Assembly (NCBI GenBank): GCA_947463775.1
Contig: CANHVD010000371.1
Location: 1 to 6,131 of the forward strand
Source: Planctomycetaceae bacterium
Lineage (GTDB): Bacteria > Planctomycetota > Planctomycetia > Planctomycetales > Planctomycetaceae
Direction of reading: 5' to 3'
DNA length: 6,131 nucleotides
Below are positions 1 through 6,131 of this stretch, piece by piece. A program made the translations under genes and the position numbers. Every line of letters begins with the position of its first letter. Position 1 is the first letter of the stretch. The notes under the pieces were generated by a model, which was not told the DNA's origin, made no database searches, and saw only the letters and a list, made by a program, of their open reading frames with translations.

Positions 1-2927
1 GGCAGCCCCTCCACCATAAACGCGGCTGTTTCTGTCACGGGCGGCATCCCGCGAGTTGTCCCGATCCGATGAAACTGAGCAGTTTCGGTATTGCCCTTCG
101 TGAACACAAACAACTCACCTTCCGGCAGAACATTGATTGAACGACTTGCCGCGCAGGTCCAGCCGGTTGTTTCTCGATGCAGCCAGCCCACCCAACGATA
201 GCGTCCGCCGATCGACAACTTACTGGCGGCATCTCGGGCCTTGATCACGTCCTCGGTGATTTCCCGGGGATCAGGAAACTTCAAGAGTAGTTCCGCAGCA
301 TCACGACGACGCATATTGGTCGCCGAATCTTTGGGATCAAACGGATTGATGGCCCCCAATTGCAGATCACTCATGCGTTTGAGTGTAACTGCGTGCTGCT
401 CCTGAATTGCCGGGCTTCCAGCAGCCAGTGTTCGAAGAAGACCGTCCAGAAAAACGTAGCGAAAGATGGGATCCTGCCGCTGCTCTGTTGCGACTCGTTC
501 CAGCAACTGAAGCAGCACACGATCCCACGTCTGATCGTTGATGGTCAGCAACGCATCCTTCATTTCCTGCAGCAGGATCCACTCGGGACTTTTCCACTCA
601 TCGCCAGGTTTGTTCAACTGGACATCGACGAGTGCCAGGTCGAAGCCCAGGGACGGATTCACGGGCTCACGCAGGCCAATAGCAACAGTCCAATCCGGCA
701 GCGCCTTGAGAGTGACTCGTTTCCCCTGCCCGATCACGGTCGGCGTCTCACTGGTGTAGTATCTGGTACCATCTTTCAAGCGGACGACGAAGATCCCCTC
801 CATCTTGGATCGGTCCATCATGTCCTGGATGTTTGCGAGAATCGGCTCACCAGCGTCATCGATTCGAGCCCCCACAAACTCCAGATAATTGCGAATCTTC
901 AGCAGTTCGTCTTTCTTCGGGAACGCTGGATTCGATGCCAGAAAAGCATCCGCTTCCGTGACATACTTCCGGGCTTCCAGCGGAGAGAGAGTCGTGCAAT
1001 CCATCGCATGAGTTGAAACGAATTGATTCTGCACATCGACCTGAAGCCACAGATCGGCATCAGATTGCAGCAAACCTTCAAATCGAATTGCCACTGGATC
1101 TCTTGGAAGCGCTTTAGCAAAGGCATCCAGGGCTGCTCGAAAATTGGGGACGGAGCCCACCGCGTCACTAATTAACGCAAACATCTGCTCGCGACGAGTT
1201 TGCTCGGACATACCCTGAATCCGCAGGTCGCAGCGAGCGGACAATTCTTTCGGCCCGGCAGCCCCCGAAAGCAGTTCCGGGCTGACATCTTTTCTGGCGG
1301 CCAGAGCTTCAAAGCGATTCTTGAAGGCCACAAGGCTGGCGATGTCCATCACGCCGTTGTCCTCGTAGGTCTTGAGTTCTTCCGCAGCCAGCTTCAGCAA
1401 CGTTGTAAAATCCGTGTCGATCTGAGCCTGTATTTCAAGCGTTTTCTTTTCGACGACAGCACGCAACGTTTCCACTTCGTTCAACTCGTCCGCTCCCACG
1501 GCGTTCAGAGCATCCAGATCACTGGAAAACTGTTTTGTTTCGGTCAGCGTTTTCGCGAGCGGAGCTTGTTCCTGAATTCGCCGAACGTCATTTTGAAATG
1601 TGACAATTCGATCATCTTCATCGCGTCGGGCCTGTTCGACATTCACCAGCAGCACCTGAATCTGAGGCACGACCAACATGTCGAGCTGCTCCGTCTGAAG
1701 TGACTCAACGTAGGACTCCGCCGATTCAACATCACCTTGTTCCAGCAGGGACGTAATTGCTGCCACGTGTTCGGAGACCCGGCTATTGAAGCTTCTGTTC
1801 TGCATGACGAAGAATGCCAGAGCAGCCACGCTGATCACTGAAAAGACCGTCATCACAAGTCGACGCACGTTCCGACGATGAGCCTCAGTATCCAGTTCGT
1901 CGTAACGAGTTCGCAGACGTTTCAGCAGTGGCTCAGGAACTCCGTCGCCATACATTTCGATGGAATGCTCGAGCAGCTCCAGAGCCTCACGTGGCTGACG
2001 CTGATCAAGAGCCTCACGCAGTGACGCAATCTGCTGTTCGTAATGAGCCTGAGCCTGCTCCTCTTTGTCGATGGCCAACAACCAGTCAAAGGCGGCTCTG
2101 GTGTCGATCATCAGTGGGTCTTGTTCGGTCAACAAGGCCTTCTCCTGACAAGCATCCCATTGCTCACGAATTCGCCGGCCCGCCGCCACATCCTGAGCCG
2201 ACCACACGTTCTGCAAGTCCGCCGCCAAAGACTGCATCCGCAGTTGCGCGAGTCGAGATTCTTCCTGTTTGAGCACTCGTGAGGCGTTGCGAAGCAGCGC
2301 AGTTTCCGGAGCCCTGAACCAATCCTTGCTGTTGAGTTCTGAATGCAGCAGAGTCAGCCGGCGGAGATCGCGAGTCTCTGTAGCGTCGGCCAGCTCTTTC
2401 CGAATCCCTTTGACTCGCTCCAGTTCAAAGAGTTCCACTTGCTTCGCGGATGCTTCTTTGGCATTCGCCTCTTCCATTTTGTGGATTCGCCGCATCACTC
2501 CCAGACGAACTCGCAGCGGGCTGTTGGCCAGCGCGTGTCGTCGATTCAGACGATAGAGCGGCTCCAGCCTGCGAGCCGGCGCGTAGCAACTATTAAGTTG
2601 TCGAGTGGCATACTGATCGATGGCAGGCGGAGTCGGGAATCCGAACTGAGTCAGATAGTCGACCCAAACGGGCTGCTCTGGAAAGTCCAGAATCGAAACA
2701 GTCTCCAGCAGGCCCGCTTCGTCCGCTCGCATAATGGCTTCGGACTTCAGTCCTCGTTCAACCAGCTCCAGGCAAGTCTTCAGCAGCCCATTGACCTGCT
2801 GAATCGTCGTCGTGTAACGCTGAGCGAGGCGTTTGAGTTCCGATTCCGGGGGATCACCACGCAGCTCCAGCATGTCGCGGATGTCAGCAATGATTTCCTG
2901 AACTTCGTCTTTGCGAATTGAAGCCAT
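1..2927 (-). CDS. Large single-pass membrane protein with helical repeats, function unknown (gene A, 3' end beyond window)
   Basis: An uninterrupted reading frame of 975 codons starts with ATG at 2927 (MASIRKDEVQ) and leaves the window without a stop, so the C-terminus is missing. Residues 1-150 are helical and contain a block around 78-148 (LDFPEQPVWVDYL, then LEPLYRLNRRHAL) that looks like a compact conserved domain. Residues 175-350 hold three degenerate helix-pair units of about 50-60 residues. Residues 357-375 (LVMTVFSVISVAALAFFVM) form one membrane segment, preceded by RRNVRR, which by the positive-inside rule places the N-terminal part in the cytoplasm and the remaining 600+ residues outside. 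A fourth similar unit follows at 387-436, then more helix and coiled coil to about 560. Beta-rich patches occur at 711-767 and from 906 (GGRYRWVGWLHR). The start is supported by GAGGAG eight bases upstream and by a TGATG overlap with the upstream gene. No catalytic motif is visible. I infer a scaffold or sensor role, but the function is unknown. Confidence 0.9.
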   Translation of the reverse strand, partial: MASIRKDEVQEIIADIRDMLELRGDPPESELKRLAQRYTTTIQQVNGLLKTCLELVERGLKSEAIMRADEAGLLETVSILDFPEQPVWVDYLTQFGFPTPPAIDQYATRQLNSCYAPARRLEPLYRLNRRHALANSPLRVRLGVMRRIHKMEEANAKEASAKQVELFELERVKGIRKELADATETRDLRRLTLLHSELNSKDWFRAPETALLRNASRVLKQEESRLAQLRMQSLAADLQNVWSAQDVAAGRRIREQWDACQEKALLTEQDPLMIDTRAAFDWLLAIDKEEQAQAHYEQQIASLREALDQRQPREALELLEHSIEMYGDGVPEPLLKRLRTRYDELDTEAHRRNVRRLVMTVFSVISVAALAFFVMQNRSFNSRVSEHVAAITSLLEQGDVESAESYVESLQTEQLDMLVVPQIQVLLVNVEQARRDEDDRIVTFQNDVRRIQEQAPLAKTLTETKQFSSDLDALNAVGADELNEVETLRAVVEKKTLEIQAQIDTDFTTLLKLAAEELKTYEDNGVMDIASLVAFKNRFEALAARKDVSPELLSGAAGPKELSARCDLRIQGMSEQTRREQMFALISDAVGSVPNFRAALDAFAKALPRDPVAIRFEGLLQSDADLWLQVDVQNQFVSTHAMDCTTLSPLEARKYVTEADAFLASNPAFPKKDELLKIRNYLEFVGARIDDAGEPILANIQDMMDRSKMEGIFVVRLKDGTRYYTSETPTVIGQGKRVTLKALPDWTVAIGLREPVNPSLGFDLALVDVQLNKPGDEWKSPEWILLQEMKDALLTINDQTWDRVLLQLLERVATEQRQDPIFRYVFLDGLLRTLAAGSPAIQEQHAVTLKRMSDLQLGAINPFDPKDSATNMRRRDAAELLLKFPDPREITEDVIKARDAASKLSIGGRYRWVGWLHRETTGWTCAASRSINVLPEGELFVFTKGNTETAQFHRIGTTRGMPPVTETAAFMVEGL

Positions 2928-4531
2928 CAGCGATTCTCCTCGACTGCAGCAGGCTCAGTGGCTGTTGCAGGCTCAGTGGCTGCCGCAGGCCGGGTGATGG
3001 CAGCAGGCTCGGTGACCGTTGTTGCAATCACAATGTCTCCTCCGTCCCCGGCAAATGGACGGTACAAGCGATATTGAATCTGGCCTTGATTTCCGATGTC
3101 TTCACAGAGCGAGTTCGCTTTCTCTATTGTCATAGCTGCCGCAGTCAGCTCTTCCTGTGCGGTCTGCAGTTCCGTTTCTTCGTCCTCCTTGTCCGTGATC
3201 TGAGCGTCCACTTGCTGGAGAGCGGCTCGCTGAGCGTTGCCTGCTCCATTGGCAATCTGTTGCACGAGGCCCGCCCGCCTATCGTTCAGACCTGTCAGAA
3301 TTTGCTGAACGCTGTCGAGCTCCTTTTCGACCTTCGACGCCGACGATTTCAAACTGTCCGATGTTTTCTTCAGTTGATCTTCAGTCAACTTTTCTTCTTC
3401 GTAGTTTACTTCTGTCCTTTTTCTTCGTGTTGATACAACAGGAGCGTTGAAGAGATATTCACCGCGCAGAGCGTAACGCCCGTCTTTCTTATCCAGCGAA
3501 AGCTTCACGGTTATCAAATCTTTGTTCGATTCATCGTCCGGGAATGTAACCGTGATGGTTTCATTAAACGTGAGTTTTTCGCCGCTGACGTCGTGCTCCG
3601 GCCAGTTCTCAAGCGTCAAATCCAGCTCCAGAATTTCGAACGGTGGCAGCCGGATGCCCGAAGGAACAAATTCATCCATCAGCTGTTCAGACTTCGCAAA
3701 TCGCACTTTCGCCGCGCCGGATCGAGCAACAGACCAGAGATCACAGATTTCAGAATCCGGGCCGACGGAGATCTTCAGACGGCAGAACGGCAGTTTGCCT
3801 TTATCCATATTTCTGAACCAGCGAAAACTAAGTTGTTGCTCCTTCAGAATAAACTCACCAATCTCCTGGTTACGGGCGAGCCCGCTCGTGGATTGCTGCG
3901 AGACCTTCCAGAGAAACGATTTTGCATCCACTGGGAACGGTTTCAGAGTCAAAGTCATCTGTTCGGGAACAGTGAACTCACCGCCGATCAGTTCCAGCGT
4001 GACTGTTGCCGGATCCTGCGCAAAGATTTTGCAGAGTTCGATTTCGTCGGACACACCTTCACCGGCAAGCGGAAGTTTTCGGCTCTTCTGACGGACATCA
4101 TCAAGAGCTCGCACATTCGTGACCGGAGGTGACGTTGCAGCAGCAGTCCCGGCATCGGCATCGGCCACCGGTGCCTCGGAACTGCCCTCCGTCATTTCGG
4201 CCCCATTAGTCTCATTACTCCCATCAGTCCCATTCGCAGCATTCGCAGCATTGGAAGTCGCAGCGGCAAGGCCCTGCTCAGTGGAGTCCGGACGACTTCG
4301 TTGTGCATCGGAGGCATCAATTGAAGTCTCGTTGGACGCGGTCGGTAAATTTCTCTGCGATGATGAAAGCGAAATCGCTGCAGTGACCGCCATCACAAGC
4401 CCCGCGCAGAAAAGCTGCACCAGAATTCCCACGCTCACGGGCGTGAAGAACTGCATGCCTTCAGACGGAAAGCTTTCGAGTTGTGAGTTTGGATTGGTCA
4501 TTGACAAATGATTAGTCCTGTTAAAGGACAT
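2927..4531 (-). CDS. Membrane-anchored coiled-coil protein with beta-rich core, paralog of the upstream gene, function unknown (gene B)
   Basis: This frame encodes 534 residues. Residues 31-53 (PVSVGILVQLFCAGLVMAVTA) form a single membrane segment or uncleaved signal anchor. Residues 56-140 are a Ser/Thr/Ala/Asn-rich linker that includes a tripeptide repeat ending in N or D (92-109). Residues 142-365 are a beta-rich core with motifs RQKSRKL, LWKV, LSFRW and a C250/C263 pair. Residues 374-480 are a charged coiled coil. A short strand, GQIQYRLYRP, follows at 483-492, and the C-terminal tail repeats TEPAA-like hexapeptides (505-530). The order core, coiled coil, GQ(I/L)xY strand matches the neighbouring gene at 4684-6126, so the two are paralogs. 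Topology is unclear because few charges flank the membrane segment; an extracytoplasmic core is my guess. The start is uncertain. ATG 4531 has no visible ribosome binding site. TTG 4507 (residue 9) has AGGA eight bases upstream, and ATG 4501 (residue 11) is also possible. All three choices keep the membrane segment. Confidence 0.9.
   Translation of the reverse strand: MSFNRTNHLSMTNPNSQLESFPSEGMQFFTPVSVGILVQLFCAGLVMAVTAAISLSSSQRNLPTASNETSIDASDAQRSRPDSTEQGLAAATSNAANAANGTDGSNETNGAEMTEGSSEAPVADADAGTAAATSPPVTNVRALDDVRQKSRKLPLAGEGVSDEIELCKIFAQDPATVTLELIGGEFTVPEQMTLTLKPFPVDAKSFLWKVSQQSTSGLARNQEIGEFILKEQQLSFRWFRNMDKGKLPFCRLKISVGPDSEICDLWSVARSGAAKVRFAKSEQLMDEFVPSGIRLPPFEILELDLTLENWPEHDVSGEKLTFNETITVTFPDDESNKDLITVKLSLDKKDGRYALRGEYLFNAPVVSTRRKRTEVNYEEEKLTEDQLKKTSDSLKSSASKVEKELDSVQQILTGLNDRRAGLVQQIANGAGNAQRAALQQVDAQITDKEDEETELQTAQEELTAAAMTIEKANSLCEDIGNQGQIQYRLYRPFAGDGGDIVIATTVTEPAAITRPAAATEPATATEPAAVEENR
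2936..2941 (-). promoter_or_regulatory. Ribosome binding site of gene A inside the end of gene B
   Basis: On the minus strand GAGGAG stands eight bases before the ATG at 2927, an ideal Shine-Dalgarno position. It lies within the last codons of the upstream gene, whose TGA shares its final base with this ATG. The arrangement indicates that the two genes share a transcript and are probably translationally coupled. It is the clearest ribosome binding site in the window. Confidence 0.75.
2949..3020. repeat. Four tandem 18-bp units in the 3' end of gene B
   Basis: Four imperfect copies of an 18-base unit beginning gcaggctc start at 2949, 2967, 2985 and 3003. The first two are nearly identical (only the last two bases differ), while the third is the most diverged. 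They are in frame and encode hexapeptides of the TEPAAx type near the C-terminus (residues 505-530), so gain or loss of a unit would change tail length without a frameshift. The peptide is probably a disordered Pro/Ala tail. Confidence 0.85.
4204..4257. repeat. Six tandem 9-bp units in the linker of gene B
   Basis: Six consecutive imperfect copies of a 9-base unit beginning catt or catc start at 4204, 4213, 4222, 4231, 4240 and 4249. The copies at 4231 and 4240 are identical (cattcgcag). They are in frame and encode tripeptides ending in Asn or Asp at about residues 92-109 (AANAANGTDGSNETN). The tract lies in the low-complexity stretch between the membrane segment and the folded core, which suggests a flexible, length-variable spacer. 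Confidence 0.85.
4515..4529 (-). promoter_or_regulatory. Inverted repeat across the start region of gene B
   Basis: On the minus strand GTCCT-TTAAC-AGGAC pairs perfectly over five bases with a five-base loop. It begins at the G of the ATG at 4531, and its right arm contains the AGGA that could serve a TTG start at 4507. If it folds in the message, it would hide either the upstream start codon or this possible ribosome binding site, so it bears on which start is used and could tune initiation. Confidence 0.3.
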
Positions 4532-4683
4532 GCATGAGAATTTGAACGATAAACTGACAGTTTTGAGTTTGGCTGATCAGCGGTCAACGCAACACAGTTA
4601 AAAGCAGCCGGCAAGCTCCGAGTGCCGTACGCCAAATGCCAGCCCAATAAATTCCTTAGGTTGCGGCACACGGAATGTGCCAA
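4532..4683 (-). other. Intergenic leader between genes C and B
   Basis: This 152-base gap is the only non-coding stretch in the window. It holds three short inverted repeats, a fourth lies across the start of gene B, and there is one weak open frame (61 codons, TTG start). No convincing sigma-70 promoter was found: TTGACC on the minus strand is a fair -35 match, but the hexamer 17 bases downstream (AAAACT) matches a -10 box at only three positions. No U-tract terminator follows gene C. Readthrough from gene C is therefore likely, possibly with modulation by the hairpins or by an unseen promoter. Confidence 0.6.
4551..4563. promoter_or_regulatory. Thirteen-base inverted repeat upstream of gene B
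   Basis: The sequence aaactgacagttt is a perfect 6+1+6 inverted repeat, 20 bases before the ATG at 4531. A second perfect palindrome, gctgatcagc (4572-4581), lies eight bases further upstream. Closely spaced dyads immediately before a gene resemble operator half-sites for a dimeric regulator. No regulator family is identifiable from them, and short A/T-rich dyads can arise by chance. Confidence 0.3.
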
Positions 4684-4684
4684 C
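4660..4684 (-). promoter_or_regulatory. Hairpin directly after the gene C stop codon
   Basis: On the minus strand GGCACA-TTCCG-TGTGCC forms a perfect six-base-pair stem with a five-base loop (4665-4681). With a two-base bulge, GTTG and CAAC can extend it to the last base of the stop codon. The following bases (CAACCTAAGGAATTT) contain no T-run, so it is not a standard intrinsic terminator. It could slow polymerase, protect the 3' end of the gene C message or serve as a processing site. It is seen as sequence symmetry only. Confidence 0.4.
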
Positions 4685-6126
4685 TACTTGGATTCCTTTT
4701 GAGTCGCATCAGGGCCATCCGTCACCAACAGTTCGATTCCTCCTGGTTCCGCGTCCGGGACCTTCAATCTTAAGGAATATTTGAGTTGACCGCGTTCTGA
4801 AACATCAGCCATCAGTTTTTGCAGATCGGCAGAATGTGTTTTGACTTCTTTGAGCAGATTACTGTTCTCGTTGACAGCGGTCCGAAACGTATTGACAGCG
4901 GCCTCGACGATTTTCTGTTTCTTGTCGTCGCGGTCGGATCTTCCAGACTCAACTGCGATCTCTTGCTCCTTCAATTCTTCACGCATCTTATTGACTCTGT
5001 TTCCATACGCTTCAATCTCTTCGTCGACCCTCGCAGAGAGTCCTGGTTTCCAGTTGAAAGTCTCCAAAGTGACTGCGCCGCTCAGCTTATTGACGACCGG
5101 AATCTCCACGACCGCTTCGATCCTGAGCTGAGCGTCCTGTTCTGTTTCGTCAAAATACACAATCATGGTGACCTTGCGAGCGTACCTGCCTGTCGTCGGC
5201 GGCTGCACAATAAACTTCAATGACTCACCGACTCTCAGAACATCCGTCGCGGGACGCGTCACAACCTCGGGAAGATTGGCATAAGTACAGTGCAGTTCAA
5301 GAGCCTTCATTTCGGTGATCGAAGAGCGGCTGACCAGACGCTCTGAACGCTCTGCTTTGGTAATGTCAAAGTGGAGCGGGCTGCGATGTTCAACTTCCCT
5401 CAGAACACATTTTTCTGTCTCTGGTTTCTGATCCGGGTCGCCAGCTTCAATTTCCAACAGGCAGTTAATCATCTCATGGCTTTTGTTTGACCTGTCCCAG
5501 CTAAATGACAATTCGAACTTCTGGTTCAGATGAAACGTTCCGACGATATCCTTCTTTCCGTCGAGTCCGCCACCGGCCGTGGGCTGTCTAATCACCTCCC
5601 ACTTGCGAGATGGCTGGTTGGCTGACGGTAGAGGAACGATGGCATAGTCGTATCCGGATTTCAGCACCGACTGACCTCCGATGATCCGTTTGAGTGAAAC
5701 ATGGTCGAGCGAATTCACATGAATCTTTGCCAGTCGAATTGGGCCATTGCTACTGGCCTGAAGTCCGGACGACGGCAATCGCAGTTCCAGTTTTCTCCCC
5801 TTGTCTCGTATTTCCTGTAACGGCGACAACCGAGGGCTTTTCGGCGAAGAAATTTCGGCAGATGGAGAAATTGGTGCTGATTGTTTTTCAAGATCGGTCG
5901 TTACCATCTCTGCGGGCGTTTGCTCCTTCGGAGCGACCTGAACAACGTCGTTCTCTGCCCGCCGTCGCAGCTCTTCCGCCGCACGTTCTTCTTCAACTTC
6001 GCGCCGTCGAGCTTCTCGCTGTTCTTTGTCCAGACGACGTCGCTCTGCCTTTTCTTTGGCAGACGAAATCACTTGAGCAGCTTTATCAACCGACTTCGGC
6101 TGCTGCATGGCTGTGAAGATGGCCAT
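4684..6126 (-). CDS. Soluble coiled-coil protein with beta-rich core, paralog of gene B, function unknown (gene C)
   Basis: This frame encodes 480 residues from ATG at 6126 to a TAG stop at 4684-4686. Residues 13-60 are an almost uninterrupted run of Arg, Lys and Glu (for example AERRRLDKEQREARRREVEE), predicted to be a long charged helix. A Pro/Ser/Thr-rich linker follows at 65-100. Residues 103-345 are the beta-rich core (IRDKGRKLEL, KWEVIRQPTAGGG, FELSFSW, C222 and C240). Residues 363-443 form a coiled coil, and GQLKYSLRL at 446-454 is the terminal strand. Each block has a counterpart in the downstream gene. No membrane segment or signal peptide is visible, so a cytoplasmic location is inferred. 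The start is not secure. Only five bases remain upstream, they keep the frame open, and the codon two before the ATG ends in TG, so an in-frame start just outside the window (giving MAMAIF or longer) is possible. A longer protein with an upstream membrane segment cannot be excluded. No known family was recognised. Confidence 0.87.
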   Translation of the reverse strand: MAIFTAMQQPKSVDKAAQVISSAKEKAERRRLDKEQREARRREVEEERAAEELRRRAENDVVQVAPKEQTPAEMVTTDLEKQSAPISPSAEISSPKSPRLSPLQEIRDKGRKLELRLPSSGLQASSNGPIRLAKIHVNSLDHVSLKRIIGGQSVLKSGYDYAIVPLPSANQPSRKWEVIRQPTAGGGLDGKKDIVGTFHLNQKFELSFSWDRSNKSHEMINCLLEIEAGDPDQKPETEKCVLREVEHRSPLHFDITKAERSERLVSRSSITEMKALELHCTYANLPEVVTRPATDVLRVGESLKFIVQPPTTGRYARKVTMIVYFDETEQDAQLRIEAVVEIPVVNKLSGAVTLETFNWKPGLSARVDEEIEAYGNRVNKMREELKEQEIAVESGRSDRDDKKQKIVEAAVNTFRTAVNENSNLLKEVKTHSADLQKLMADVSERGQLKYSLRLKVPDAEPGGIELLVTDGPDATQKESK

Positions 6127-6131
6127 CGCCA

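Noticed and set aside
35..1168. Minus-strand open frames at 35-232, 367-597, 856-1050 and 899-1168
   Set aside because: They lie in other frames of the same strand inside the continuous 975-codon frame of gene A, which alone is open over the whole interval and has a good ribosome binding site.
360..4511. Many plus-strand open frames of 70-218 codons (for example 360-1016, 2343-2921, 3522-4091)
   Set aside because: They lie opposite the long minus-strand genes, overlap one another in several frames, and their products are low in recognisable domain features. They are shadows of the coding strand.
4558..4586. Sigma-70 promoter with TTGACC as -35 element before gene B
   Set aside because: At the correct spacing the -10 position reads AAAACT, with only three matches to consensus. 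The support is too weak to call.
4663..4683. Possible sigma-54 promoter TTGGCACA...TGC on the minus strand
   Set aside because: The GG and GC elements are two bases further apart than the strict sigma-54 spacing, and the sequence is better explained as the two arms of a hairpin after the stop codon.
4660..4684. Intrinsic transcription terminator after gene C
   Set aside because: The stem is short and no T-run follows on the transcribed strand, so efficient factor-independent termination is unlikely.
1..6131. CRISPR array, tRNA or rRNA genes, insertion sequence, defence or toxin-antitoxin system
   Set aside because: No spaced direct repeats, RNA gene signatures, transposase motifs or nuclease, toxin or NTPase motifs were found on either strand. 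The repeats present are short in-frame coding tracts.

Overview
The window is almost entirely protein-coding, and all three genes lie on the minus strand, so they are read from right to left. The order of transcription is gene C (4684-6126), gene B (2927-4531), gene A (2927 to beyond position 1, incomplete). Base composition is moderate, with GC near one half. Large single-pass, coiled-coil, Ala/Ser/Thr-linker proteins without a recognisable enzyme domain, weak or absent Shine-Dalgarno sites and TTG/ATG start ambiguity suggest a Planctomycetota-like bacterium. That is an inference from style; no marker gene is present to prove it.

Region by region: 4684-6126 encodes a soluble-looking protein with a highly charged N-terminal helix, a beta-rich core and a C-terminal coiled coil. 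A 152-base gap (4532-4683) follows. It contains several short inverted repeats and no convincing promoter or terminator. 2927-4531 encodes a second protein with one N-terminal membrane segment, a repetitive low-complexity linker, and then the same beta core plus coiled coil. Gene A overlaps the stop codon of gene B by one base (TGATG) and has a good ribosome binding site inside gene B. It encodes a large single-pass membrane protein whose C-terminus lies outside the window.

Genes B and C are tandem paralogs: four or five blocks align in the same order along their whole cores, including a shared cysteine pair. One copy is membrane anchored and the other appears soluble. Gene A has degenerate helical repeats on both sides of its membrane segment. 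The simplest inference is that the three products form one membrane-associated assembly, with C and B as diverged partner subunits and A as a membrane-spanning scaffold. No catalytic motif, transporter signature, defence-system hallmark, RNA gene, CRISPR array or mobile element was seen. The function is unknown, and I recognise no named gene.
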